This document shows, piece by piece, positions 1 to 8,072 of a stretch of 57,398 nucleotides of DNA. The position numbers were made by a program, and so were the translations under genes. Under the pieces are notes generated by a model. It was not told the origin of the DNA. It ran no database searches and worked only from the letters and a program-made list of their open reading frames with translations. Every line of letters starts with the position of its first letter. The first letter of the stretch is position 1. The stretch is from Actinomycetes bacterium (lineage in GTDB: Bacteria; Actinomycetota; Thermoleophilia; RBG-16-64-13): the NCBI GenBank assembly GCA_021372435.1, contig JAJFUK010000031.1, positions 1 through 57,398 of the forward strand. The letters run 5' to 3'.

Positions 1-223
1 CAGCACCTGCGGCCACTGCCGCAACACCAAGAAGCTGCTCGATTCCCATAACGTGCAATATGATTTTGTCGATGTCGATCTCCTCCCCAGAGAAGAAATG
101 AAGAAGACTTTGGAAGAAGTACGCAAGGTGAACCCGCAGGCTGCATTCCCTACTCTCCTAGTCGGTGACAAGGTCATAGTCGGTTACCGGGAAGCGGACA
201 TATTGGAGGCCCTCGGACTATGA
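1..223 (+). CDS. Glutaredoxin-family protein (5' end outside window)
   Basis: Only the last 73 codons are present, read from base 2. The fragment opens on a C-G-H-C redox motif and continues through a thioredoxin-fold pattern: a helix with paired lysines, a VDVD strand, then the cis-proline segment FPTLLVGDKV and a GY motif typical of NrdH/Grx proteins. The visible length fits an 80-90 residue glutaredoxin missing only its first strand. The stop TGA overlaps the next start (ATGA at 220-223), so it is translationally coupled to the ferredoxin:thioredoxin reductase-like gene. By inference it is a redox partner of that protein, passing or receiving electrons through dithiol exchange in the cytoplasm. 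Confidence 0.85.
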   Translation, partial: STCGHCRNTKKLLDSHNVQYDFVDVDLLPREEMKKTLEEVRKVNPQAAFPTLLVGDKVIVGYREADILEALGL

Positions 224-579
224 GCGATATCGACGAAATGTATGAGCGCCTCAAGAGGGCGAACGAGGCCAAAGGCTACTATTTCAACAAGAACGACCAA
301 CTCGTGAGGGAGCTGATCGCCGGTCTTCTCACCAACAAGGAGCGATACGGATACATGTCGTGCCCCTGCCGGTTAGCCTCAGGAGACCGCGAGAACGACA
401 AGGACATCCTCTGCCCCTGTGACTACCGCGAGGCAGACATCAAAGAGTACGGGAGTTGCTACTGCAACCTGTACGTCTCCAAGGAGTGGAACGAGGGGAC
501 TATCCCCAACGTGCCGGTACCCGAGCGTCGTCCGGTGGAGAAGGCCGGCTGGATGACGTGGCCTGACTTGGACGCCTGA
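220..579 (+). CDS. Ferredoxin:thioredoxin reductase catalytic beta-type subunit
   Basis: A 119-residue protein with the six-cysteine signature of the FTR catalytic chain: C48-P-C50-R, C65-P-C67 and C80-Y-C82. In the family four of these hold a 4Fe-4S cluster and the other two form the adjacent redox-active disulfide that is reduced by ferredoxin and then reduces thioredoxin-like proteins. The last motif is CYC instead of the plant CHC, and the spacing differs slightly from the plant enzyme. No variable (alpha) subunit is visible nearby, as is usual in non-photosynthetic bacteria. The ATGA overlap with the upstream glutaredoxin suggests the two form one electron-transfer module. Fold assignment is firm; the physiological partner is inferred. 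Confidence 0.9.
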   Translation: MSDIDEMYERLKRANEAKGYYFNKNDQLVRELIAGLLTNKERYGYMSCPCRLASGDRENDKDILCPCDYREADIKEYGSCYCNLYVSKEWNEGTIPNVPVPERRPVEKAGWMTWPDLDA

Positions 580-658
580 TCGGGGCCGCCCGCGGATGCC
601 GGGCGCTGCCGGCGGAGCACGGTGCCCGCGACGCTCGGCGGTCCCGACCTGACCTCCA

Positions 659-729
659 GAGGGGCTGTGCTCTCCGCGACAGTATCGTGAGTACTCGAAC
701 GTGAACTGGAGCGGAGAGCACAGCCCCTC
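659..729. repeat. Palindromic repeat family 1, copy A
   Basis: A 19-bp perfect inverted repeat (659-677 with 711-729) encloses a 33-nt loop that contains the palindrome GAGTACTC. The 41-nt stretch 674-714 is identical, as reverse complement, to 23319-23359, and related to 49858-49904. No T-run follows either arm, so it is not a standard terminator. It resembles a REP-like dispersed palindromic element. Confidence 0.85.
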
Positions 730-762
730 CCCCGTGTGTTAGCCTAGAGACCCGTTGTAATC

Positions 763-835
763 CGCTTCAGAACGAAGCAGCGTCGTATCGTCCCGTCCGG
801 TGAGGGCCGGGCGGCCGCGGCTTCATTCTGGAGCG
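763..835. repeat. Palindromic repeat family 2, copy 1
   Basis: Arms at 763-778 and 820-835 are complementary at 14 of 16 positions. The inner end of the right arm carries GGGCGGCCGCGG; bases 807-827 are the exact reverse complement of 49033-49053 in the second full copy. It lies just upstream of serA. Confidence 0.7.
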
Positions 836-889
836 AGTGATCAAGCGACCTCGGCGCGCCGGCGACGCGCCGTTCATCATGGAGGACGG

Positions 890-2503
890 GTGGAACGGCT
901 CGAGAATACCAAGGTCCTGGTAGCTGAGCTCATGGACGACGAAGCCATCAGCCTGCTCGAATCTGCATGCCAGGTCGATGTGAGGTACAAGCTGAGCCGT
1001 GACGAGATCCTTGCGATCATCCCGGAATACGACGGCATCATCGTCCGCAGCGAGACGCTCGTGGACAAGACCCTCCTGGATGCAGCGGTCAGACTGCGCA
1101 TCGTGGGACGCGCCGGCTCGGGGCTGGACAACATCGACGTGGCCGCCGCCACCCGCAGGGGCGTCATCGTGTGCAATACACCCGAGAGTAACGTCATCTC
1201 CGCCGCCGAGCACACCATGGGCCTCCTCCTCGCCAGCAGCCGCAACATCTCCTGGGCAGACCGCTTTATCAAGAGCGGCCGGTGGGGCCGAAAGCAGTTC
1301 GAGGGCAGCGAGTTGTACGGCAAGACCCTCGGCATCATCGGCCTGGGACGTATCGGCGGTCTGGTCTCCCAGCGGGCCCGCGGTTTCGCCATGCGGGTCA
1401 TCGCGTACGACCCATACATCCCCGATTCCCGTTTCGAGAACCTGAAGATCGAGAAGAAGGCAACCCTGGACGAACTGCTCCAGGAGTCGGATTTCATCAC
1501 CATCCACACGCCGCGGACCAAGGAAACCATGAACATGGTCAGCGACGAGCAGATCGCGCTCATGAAACCGGGGGTGCGCCTGGTCAACTGCGCTCGAGGA
1601 GGACTGTACAACGAAGACGCCCTCGTGCGTGGTCTCCAGGCGGGCAAGATCGCGTCGGTGGGGATCGACACGTGGGTGAACGAGCCCCAGTCCGCTCATC
1701 CCCTCTACCAGTTCGACACGGTGGTCGGCACGCCCCACTTGGGAGCATCGACCTTCGAGGCATCCAAGCGTGTGGGGGAGGAAGTGGTGGCGGAGGTCAT
1801 CGCCGGCCTGCGCGGCGAGATCGTCAAGAATGCCGTCAACATGCCCAGTCTTTCCGAGGAGTCGTTCGCAAAACTCCAGACCTTCATCCAGTTGGCCGAG
1901 AAGATAGGCGTCCTCTACCGGCAGATACGGCGGCACAATGTCAAGAAGGTCGAGATCGTCTTCGCCGGCAGGGAGATCGACGTGCCGGCCGACGCTCGGA
2001 TCCTGTCGCTGGTCGCCCTTAAAGGGATCCTCGAGGGCAGCAGGGTGCCCGGCAGCGTCAATTTCGTCAACGCCGGCCTGCTCGCCGAGCAGCTCGGAAT
2101 AGAGGTGCACGAGACCATCTCGTTGGATAGTGGGGACTACCGGAATCTCATCCGCATGATCGTGACCGAGGATGATGGCACTGAGTTCGCCGTTGCGGGA
2201 ACGGTGCTCGAGCACAGATATCCGCGCATCATCCAAATAGGAGAGTTCCCGATCAGCTTCGTCCCCGAGGGAAGGCTGGCCTATGTGCCGCACAAGAACG
2301 TCCCGGGCGTCATCGGGCGGGTGGCGACCATCATGGGCGAGTACGGCGTAAACATCTCGCGGATGGTCACGTCGAGCGGGATCAACAACCTCCTGAGTGA
2401 CTCCATCATGATCCTCGGGCTTGACAACGAAGTCCCGGAGGAGGCCATCGAGCGCTGCCTCGAGATCGACGAGATCTACGAGATGAAGATCATCGATCTC
2501 TGA
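890..2503 (+). CDS. serA: D-3-phosphoglycerate dehydrogenase, long form
   Basis: Oxidises 3-phosphoglycerate to 3-phosphohydroxypyruvate with NAD, the first step of serine synthesis. The 537-residue length from GTG 890 matches the long SerA class. Visible parts: substrate domain, Rossmann motif GLGRIGG near residues 148-154, catalytic Arg in NCARGG (about 233-238), Glu in VNEPQ (about 264) and His in TPHLGAS (about 282), then the intervening domain and a C-terminal ACT domain (last 75 residues, motif VPGVIGR). Start: GTG 890 is preceded by GGAGG at 881-885; a longer frame from 800 would run through the family-2 palindrome and encode a non-conserved Arg-rich leader, so it is rejected. The ACT domain implies possible serine feedback. 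It stands alone, between the FTR gene and the ABC importer. Confidence 0.95.
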   Translation: MERLENTKVLVAELMDDEAISLLESACQVDVRYKLSRDEILAIIPEYDGIIVRSETLVDKTLLDAAVRLRIVGRAGSGLDNIDVAAATRRGVIVCNTPESNVISAAEHTMGLLLASSRNISWADRFIKSGRWGRKQFEGSELYGKTLGIIGLGRIGGLVSQRARGFAMRVIAYDPYIPDSRFENLKIEKKATLDELLQESDFITIHTPRTKETMNMVSDEQIALMKPGVRLVNCARGGLYNEDALVRGLQAGKIASVGIDTWVNEPQSAHPLYQFDTVVGTPHLGASTFEASKRVGEEVVAEVIAGLRGEIVKNAVNMPSLSEESFAKLQTFIQLAEKIGVLYRQIRRHNVKKVEIVFAGREIDVPADARILSLVALKGILEGSRVPGSVNFVNAGLLAEQLGIEVHETISLDSGDYRNLIRMIVTEDDGTEFAVAGTVLEHRYPRIIQIGEFPISFVPEGRLAYVPHKNVPGVIGRVATIMGEYGVNISRMVTSSGINNLLSDSIMILGLDNEVPEEAIERCLEIDEIYEMKIIDL

Positions 2504-2743
2504 TCGCGAGGGATCCGGCAAAACCTCTGGAAGAGGGCGGCCCTCAGTGGTTAGAATGGCCCTGTGTTCCTGCGCGTCGTCCTACGGTGGCGGCTGCGCC
2601 AGAAGAGGAGACGAAAGGAGGTCGTCCCGCCGAGCGTCAGACGGCGGTATTCGCATATCGGGCCTGCCAAGGCCGTTTCCGGGTCGTCGCCGGACGGGTC
2701 CCAGGGGTCAGTCAACAACAAGAAGTGTGAGGTGCTCTCAGCA

Positions 2744-4072
2744 ATGCCCGCATCCCGATCACGCCATGTCCTGATCTGCGGCGCGCTGGTGGTCGTGCTC
2801 GTGCTCATAGGAGCCTTCGCTGCCGCGTGTGGCGAGGCGGAGGAAGAGACCACTACCACCGCGGCGCCCGTCTCCTCTACTACTACACAGACCACTACAG
2901 AAGCGGCGGTCACCACTACGACCGCCGGTGAGACAACCACCACGGCAGCCCCCACTCCTGAGGAGTTCATCTTCGGGATGGTGCTCGTCGGTCCCTACAA
3001 CGACAACGGTTGGAGCCAGGCCAACTACGAGGGCGGCCTCTACGTCGAGAAGAAACTGCCCGGCGCCAAGATGGTCTACGTCGACAAGGCGAACACCGCC
3101 GACCGGCCGGGGACCACTGTGGAGCAACTCGCTGAGGAGCTGGTCGCCCAGGGCGCCCAGATGATCTTTTTCACCTCCGACGACATGAAAGACGGAGCCA
3201 TCGCCTTCGCGCGGGCGAATCCGGACATCCCGGTGGTCCATTCCTCCGGCGACGGCGCGTGGGTGGACGGCAAGGACTACAAGAACCTGCCCAACCTGAG
3301 CAATATCATGGGCCGGATGGAGTACGGCAAGATGATCGCCGGCGTGGCGGCCGCCCTCACGACCAAGACCGGCAAGATCGGCTACCTTGGACCGCTGATC
3401 AACGACGAGACCCGCCGTCTGGCCGCATCCGCCTATCTGGGAGCCAAGTACGCGTGGACCGAGTATCTGGGGAAAGACCCCGCGGAGTTGAAGTTCCGGG
3501 TCGACTGGATCGGCTTCTGGTTCAACATCCCGGGTGTCACCTCCGACCCGACCCAGGTTGCCGACAACTTCTTCAACCAGGGGTTCGACGTGGTCATCTC
3601 GGGCATCGACACCACCGAGGCTCTGGTGGAGGCGGGCAAGCTCTCCCAGGCGGGCAAGGAGGTCTGGGCGATCCCGTACGATTACGTCGGCTCTCTCGAG
3701 GAAGCCCCGGCCGTCGCGCTGGGCGTCCCCTACTTCAACTGGGGTCCTGAGTATCTGAAAGCCGTCACCGCCGCCCGTGAGGGGAATTGGTCGAGCTTCT
3801 TCACCTGGGTGGGACCCGATTGGGCCGACATCAACAATCCCGACACTTCCATGATCGGCTTCGCCAAGGGTGAAGGCCTTTCCGCCGACGCCGCCGCCAA
3901 GGTCGACGAGTTCATCGCGGCCCTCGCCGGTGGCCTGAACCTCTGGACCGGCCCACTCAACCTCCAGGACGGCACTCCCTATCTCGCCGACGGCGAAGTG
4001 GCCACCGACCAGCAGGTGTGGTACCTGCCTCAATTGCTGGAGGGGATGGAAGGCCAGAGCGTATCCGAGTAG
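2744..4072 (+). CDS. BMP-family substrate-binding lipoprotein of an ABC importer
   Basis: A 442-residue precursor. Residues 1-28 form a lipoprotein signal with hydrophobic core and the lipobox AFAAAC, making Cys29 the lipidated residue. A Thr-rich linker (about 34-70) follows, then a periplasmic-binding-protein type I fold of the BMP/Med family, recognised by GMVLVGPYNDNGW, the FFTSDD strand and IPVVHSSGD. Family members bind purine nucleosides, or in some cases other ligands such as riboflavin, so the substrate is not fixed by sequence. ATG 2744 was chosen because the signal peptide starts there; a possible GAGG lies about 10 bases upstream. It is the first gene of a four-gene importer set, separated from the ATPase gene by a strong hairpin. 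Confidence 0.92.
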   Translation: MPASRSRHVLICGALVVVLVLIGAFAAACGEAEEETTTTAAPVSSTTTQTTTEAAVTTTTAGETTTTAAPTPEEFIFGMVLVGPYNDNGWSQANYEGGLYVEKKLPGAKMVYVDKANTADRPGTTVEQLAEELVAQGAQMIFFTSDDMKDGAIAFARANPDIPVVHSSGDGAWVDGKDYKNLPNLSNIMGRMEYGKMIAGVAAALTTKTGKIGYLGPLINDETRRLAASAYLGAKYAWTEYLGKDPAELKFRVDWIGFWFNIPGVTSDPTQVADNFFNQGFDVVISGIDTTEALVEAGKLSQAGKEVWAIPYDYVGSLEEAPAVALGVPYFNWGPEYLKAVTAAREGNWSSFFTWVGPDWADINNPDTSMIGFAKGEGLSADAAAKVDEFIAALAGGLNLWTGPLNLQDGTPYLADGEVATDQQVWYLPQLLEGMEGQSVSE

Positions 4073-4100
4073 ACCGAGGACATCGACGAAACATGCATCC

Positions 4101-4136
4101 GCAGAAAGGGGAGACCTCAAGGTCTCCCCTTTCTGC
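4101..4136 (+). terminator. Strong hairpin between binding-protein and ATPase genes
   Basis: A 16-bp perfect stem (4101-4116 with 4121-4136) with loop TCAA sits 28 bases after the lipoprotein stop. Only a weak pyrimidine tail (TTCC) follows. It probably stabilises the lipoprotein mRNA 3' end or partly terminates, giving more binding protein than membrane components. Confidence 0.7.
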
Positions 4137-4182
4137 TTCCCGACGACCGAAAGCCTGAGATCCTGGTAGATCAGAGAGGCCG

Positions 4183-5751
4183 GTGGAAATCCGACTCATC
4201 GACATCCGCAAGCACTTCGGCCCGGTCAAGGCCAACGACGGTATCACGTTGACCGTGCCCGCCGGCACCATCCAGGGGATCCTGGGCGAGAACGGGGCCG
4301 GCAAGAGCACTCTCATGAAGATACTGTCGGGGTATCAGCATGCGGACGCCGGCCGCATCGAGCTGGACGGGCGGCCCGTGCACATGCGCTCTCCCGCCGA
4401 TGCCATCAGACACGGGGTGGGCATGCTGCACCAAGACCCCTTGGACTTCCCCCCCATGCGGGTGGTCGACAATCTCCTCATAGGAGCACCCGGGCGTCTC
4501 ATCCCGCAACGGCGGGAAGCCGTCTCGGCCGTCGCCGGGCTGGCCGGATCCCTAGGACTCTCCATCGACCTCAAGGCCGAAGTCGGATCGCTGACGGTAG
4601 GCGAGCGGCAGCAGTTGGAATTGCTCCGCCTTCTTTGGCTGGGGGCGAGGGTGCTCATCCTGGATGAGCCGACCACCGGTATCAGCGCCCGCCAGCGGCA
4701 GGAGCTCTTCGACACACTGCGCCGGCTCGCCGCGCAGGGCAAGACGATCCTCTTCGTGTCGCACAAGCTTGAAGAGGTGGAGGAGCTGTGTACCCGGGTC
4801 GCGGTGCTCCGCCAGGGCCGGCTGGTGGGTGAGGCGCTGCCGCCTTTCAGAGTCGAACGGCTGGTCGGCATGATGTTCGAACGCGAGGTCACTCCAGGTG
4901 AACGGTTCGCGTGCACCCCGGGCAAGACCCTGCTGAGGCTGGCCGGGCTGGGAGCAGAGCACGGCCGCATACGGCTCGAAGGTCTCGACCTCGAGGTGAA
5001 GGCGGGCGAGACCATCGGCCTGGCCGGCATGGAGGGAAGCGGGCAGAGCCTGCTCCTTCAGACCTGCGCCGGACTTAGGCCGGTCACCCACGGCCGTATC
5101 TACCTCGACGGCGCCGACCTCACCGGCAAGACATACCGCCAGTTCAAGAAGCGCGGGGTAGCGTACGTACCCGCCACCCGTCTCGAGGAGGGTCTCATTC
5201 CCGGGCTGTCTCTCGCCGACCACTTCTTACTCACGGAGAACAAGCCCGGCTTCTTCATCAACAGGGAGCGAGGGCGCCGGACCGCTGAAGAGCGTATCGC
5301 CCGGTTCAACATCAAGGGGACTCCCACCAGCCCCGTCGAATCGCTCTCCGGCGGCAACCAGCAGCGGGCCTTGCTCGCCCTGGTCGAGCCTGGCTCCAAG
5401 TTGATGCTCCTCGAACACCCCACCAGGGGCCTCGACGTCGAGTCGGTCATCTACTTGTGGAGCAAGCTGAAGGAGCGCTGCGGCCGGGGCGAGGCCATCA
5501 TCTTCACCTCCAGCGATCTCGACGAGTTGCTGCGGTACAGCGACCGCATCCTGGTCTTCTTCGCGGGCAGGGTATCCGAGCCGCTGGACGCCGCCACCAC
5601 CACCGTCGACGAACTGGGTGAGCTCATAGGGGGCGCCTCGCGAAGCGGCGATCCCGTCGACGCCGTGAGCGCGTGGCCGGGTGGCGACGGCCGTGCTCCT
5701 GACGACGCAGGATGCCACGCGAGCGGCGCTCCGGAGAACGGCGATGCCTGA
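4183..5751 (+). CDS. Double ABC ATPase of sugar/nucleoside importer (RbsA/YufO type)
   Basis: Energises the BMP-type importer. It has 522 residues and two fused nucleotide-binding domains. Domain 1 is intact: Walker A GENGAGKS (about 37-44), signature LTVGERQQ, Walker B LILDEP, switch His in FVSHK. Domain 2 is degenerate at both key motifs: Walker A reads GMEGSGQS (Lys to Gln), and the Walker B Asp-Glu pair reads Glu-His (LLEHPTRG), while the signature SLSGGNQQ is intact. It thus likely has one hydrolytic and one structural site. Start is GTG 4183 with a purine-rich GAGAGG about 5 bases upstream. The C-terminal tail (about 35 residues) is low complexity. Its end overlaps the next gene by 8 bases. 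Confidence 0.93.
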   Translation: MEIRLIDIRKHFGPVKANDGITLTVPAGTIQGILGENGAGKSTLMKILSGYQHADAGRIELDGRPVHMRSPADAIRHGVGMLHQDPLDFPPMRVVDNLLIGAPGRLIPQRREAVSAVAGLAGSLGLSIDLKAEVGSLTVGERQQLELLRLLWLGARVLILDEPTTGISARQRQELFDTLRRLAAQGKTILFVSHKLEEVEELCTRVAVLRQGRLVGEALPPFRVERLVGMMFEREVTPGERFACTPGKTLLRLAGLGAEHGRIRLEGLDLEVKAGETIGLAGMEGSGQSLLLQTCAGLRPVTHGRIYLDGADLTGKTYRQFKKRGVAYVPATRLEEGLIPGLSLADHFLLTENKPGFFINRERGRRTAEERIARFNIKGTPTSPVESLSGGNQQRALLALVEPGSKLMLLEHPTRGLDVESVIYLWSKLKERCGRGEAIIFTSSDLDELLRYSDRILVFFAGRVSEPLDAATTTVDELGELIGGASRSGDPVDAVSAWPGGDGRAPDDAGCHASGAPENGDA

Positions 5752-6898
5752 GCGGCAGCCTCTCCCGAGTCGGCCGGCCCCCAGCTCGCGCCGGCGTTTC
5801 GGACGGCGGACCTGGACCGACCTCGGGCTCCAGTCGGGCGCGCTCGTCCTCGCCTTCTTGCTCACCAGTGTCATCCTGCTGGTGGCCGGGGCTCCCCCGT
5901 TCCAGGCCTATGTCGAGATCGCCAAAGGGGCCGCCGCCTCGTTCACGGACATCTCGAACGTGCTGGTCGCCTGGGTACCGCTGCTCTTGGCTTCCGCCGG
6001 AGTGCTGGTGACCTTCGCCGCCGGCCTGTGGAACATCGGCGTCGAAGGACAGATCGTCTTGGGAGCGGTCCTCACCACGTGGGTCCTCCGCCTGTTGCAG
6101 GACACGTCCCTGCCGCCGGCCTTCATCGTCGTGCTCGCCATCATCGCCGGCATAGTGGGTGGGGCGCTGTGGGCTGCGCTGGCGGGTATCCTCAAGACCT
6201 TCGGCGGGGTCAACGAGATCTTCGGAGGTCTGGGCCTCAACTTCGTAGCCACGGCGCTCACGCTCTGGCTCATCTTCGGCCCCTGGAAGCGTCCCGGCAT
6301 CGGATCGATGAGCGGCACCGAGCCGTTCCCCGAACAACTGGGGCTGCCCACGGTGGGCGGCGAACGCCTCAGCCTCTGGTCACTCGGTCTCGGCATCGTG
6401 GCGGTCATCGCCGTCTACGTCCTCCTGGAGAGGACCCACGTCGGCCTACGGCTCAAAGCAGTCGGGCTGAATCAGCGAGCCGCCTTCCTGCTGGGCGTGC
6501 CGACCTGGCAATACGCGCTGCTGGCCTTCCTCCTGTGCGGCGGTCTGGCCGGGCTGGCCGGCGCCGTTCAGGTCACCGGGGTCTACCACCGCCTCATACC
6601 ATCCATCTCCAGCGGCTACGGGTTCCTCGGCCTGATGATCGGGATGCTCATCGCCTACAAGGCCATCTGGGTCGCGCCGGTGGCCCTCTTCTTCGCCGCT
6701 CTCAACATCGGGAGCATCCAGTTGCCGATCGTCCTCAAGCTGGACTCCACCCTGTCGGGGGTGTTGCAGGGCGCCTTGGTGCTCTTCGTCCTCCTGGTCG
6801 AGGGGGCGCGGCAGCGCTATTCACGCCGGGCCCCCTCGACCATGGTCGCCGGCCCGGTCCCGGGGACGTCGCCGCCCGATGACGTCGGAGCCGTCTGA
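5744..6898 (+). CDS. ABC importer permease, BPD_transp_2 family (YufP-like)
   Basis: A 384-residue integral membrane subunit. After a short Arg/Pro-rich cytoplasmic N-terminus there are about eight to ten hydrophobic segments; GLWNIGVEGQI and FGGVNEIFGG are characteristic of BMP-linked nucleoside permeases (COG4603 type). ATG 5744 was preferred over an upstream GTG at 5681 because GGAGA lies just before it and the upstream extension merely reads through the ATPase tail. It overlaps the ATPase stop by 8 bases and shares one base with the next gene (TGATG at 6896-6900), indicating tight co-translation. Confidence 0.92.
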   Translation: MPERQPLPSRPAPSSRRRFGRRTWTDLGLQSGALVLAFLLTSVILLVAGAPPFQAYVEIAKGAAASFTDISNVLVAWVPLLLASAGVLVTFAAGLWNIGVEGQIVLGAVLTTWVLRLLQDTSLPPAFIVVLAIIAGIVGGALWAALAGILKTFGGVNEIFGGLGLNFVATALTLWLIFGPWKRPGIGSMSGTEPFPEQLGLPTVGGERLSLWSLGLGIVAVIAVYVLLERTHVGLRLKAVGLNQRAAFLLGVPTWQYALLAFLLCGGLAGLAGAVQVTGVYHRLIPSISSGYGFLGLMIGMLIAYKAIWVAPVALFFAALNIGSIQLPIVLKLDSTLSGVLQGALVLFVLLVEGARQRYSRRAPSTMVAGPVPGTSPPDDVGAV

Positions 6899-7896
6899 TG
6901 GACGGCGCCACGCTCGTCATCGGGCTGGCCGGCGTGCTGACCGCAGCCGCTCCCCTCGTGGTCGCCACGATCGGTGAGACGTTTGCGGAACGGGCCGGCG
7001 TGATCAACCTGTCGGTCAACGGTACGATCCTGCTCTCGGCCATGGGCAGCTTCGTGGTGGCGGTCAGTACCGGCAGCCTGGTGCTCGCGTTCATAGCGGG
7101 CGCCCTGATCGGAGCGCTGGTGGCGCTGATCGTGGCCTTCGGCAGCATCACCCTGCGACAGTCCCAGGTCGCCATCGGCTTCGTCCTCACTCTGTTCTGC
7201 CGTGACCTTTCCTACTTCCTCGGCAACCCGTTCATGGGTGAGAAAGGCCCCATGCTCTCGGTCCACCCCATCCCCCTGCTGGAGGACATCCCCGTTCTGG
7301 GCACGATGTTCTTCAAACAGGACGTCATGACCTACTTCAGCTTCGTGCTCATCGCCGGGGCCTGGTGGTGGATATTCCGCACCCGCCCCGGCCTGGTGTT
7401 GCGGGCGGTGGGCGAACGCCCCGAAGCGGCGTTCGCCCGGGGAGCCAGGGTCAAGCTAGTCCGGTACGCCTACACCACCCTCGGCGGAGCGTTGGTCGGC
7501 TTGGCCGGTCCCATGTACTCCTTGAGCGTCAAAGCGGGGTGGAAGGGCACGATATCCGGGCTCGACGGCCTTGGCTGGATCGTCCTCGCCATCGTCATCT
7601 TCGGAGCCTGGAACCCCGTACGGGTCGCGCTGGGCGCCTACCTCTTCGGATTGCTTCAGTGGCTGAGCGTCGTGCTGCAGCCCCACCTGCAGGGCATCCC
7701 GTCCCAGGTGCTGCAGGTCGCGCCTTTCCCCTTGATGATCCTGACCCTCCTCTTCGTCAACATCGGCAACGCCGAGTGGGTGGAGCGGGTACTGGCTGCT
7801 TTGCCCGAACGTCCGAGAAAAGCGGTCGCCCGGGCGATCCGGGCGCTTAGAGTGGTGCAACCCCGCAGCCTGGGCGTTCCTTTCGAGCAGGACTGA
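6898..7896 (+). CDS. ABC importer permease, BPD_transp_2 family (YufQ-like)
   Basis: The second permease, 332 residues with about eight to nine membrane spans. Motifs PLVVATIGETFAERAGVINL and LRAVGERPEAA are diagnostic of the COG1079-type partner that pairs with the previous gene. The start codon overlaps the previous stop by one base. Together with the lipoprotein and ATPase it completes an importer; a purine nucleoside substrate is the family default but is not proven here. No terminator with a T-run is visible after the stop. Confidence 0.92.
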   Translation: MDGATLVIGLAGVLTAAAPLVVATIGETFAERAGVINLSVNGTILLSAMGSFVVAVSTGSLVLAFIAGALIGALVALIVAFGSITLRQSQVAIGFVLTLFCRDLSYFLGNPFMGEKGPMLSVHPIPLLEDIPVLGTMFFKQDVMTYFSFVLIAGAWWWIFRTRPGLVLRAVGERPEAAFARGARVKLVRYAYTTLGGALVGLAGPMYSLSVKAGWKGTISGLDGLGWIVLAIVIFGAWNPVRVALGAYLFGLLQWLSVVLQPHLQGIPSQVLQVAPFPLMILTLLFVNIGNAEWVERVLAALPERPRKAVARAIRALRVVQPRSLGVPFEQD

Positions 7897-7931
7897 CGGT
7901 CGCGTTCGTGCTTGCTTGTCCATTTGTACAT

Positions 7932-7960
7932 TTGACGCGCCTCGATCCTAGCCATATGGA
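7932..7960 (+). promoter_or_regulatory. Candidate sigma70 promoter of gltB
   Basis: TTGACG (7932-7937) and TATGGA (7955-7960) are separated by exactly 17 bases, 112 bases before the gltB start. The octamer TTGTACAT (7924-7931) abuts the -35 box and also occurs, on the other strand, upstream of amtB (21481-21488), so it may be an operator. Confidence 0.5.
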
Positions 7961-8072
7961 CGGACCCAGCTGAACCTCGCGCTGCTAGCCTAGGGTAGTC
8001 CCGGCGGAGCACCGGCGGGAAGACGACCGGCCGGCAGCAGGGGTGGTGTTCGGACGATGAGGGTTTGGATCG

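Larger units (their letters stand above)
580..889. other. Gene-free spacer holding two palindromic elements
   Basis: About 310 bases between the FTR gene and serA. No convincing reading frame, tRNA or U-tailed terminator is seen. Two separate imperfect palindromes occupy it (659-729 and 763-835), both belonging to repeat families with further copies elsewhere in the window. The serA ribosome binding site GGAGG (881-885) lies at its end. No clear sigma70 promoter was identified. Confidence 0.7.

Noticed and set aside
659-729. Rho-independent terminator after the FTR gene
   Set aside because: Perfect stem but a 33-base conserved loop, no T-run, and copies in unrelated gene contexts; interpreted as a dispersed repeat.
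800-889. N-terminal extension of SerA by 30 residues
   Set aside because: The stretch overlaps a palindromic repeat, is Arg-rich and non-conserved, and GTG 890 has its own GGAGG.
767-2521. Long open frame antisense to serA, and similar antisense frames at 2759-4120 (-), 10761-12563 (-), 36137-37429 (+), 39058-40395 (+) and 41372-42637 (+)
   Set aside because: They mirror the high third-position GC of the real genes, have no ribosome binding sites, no recognisable domains, and Asp/Arg/His/Gly-heavy composition typical of shadow frames.
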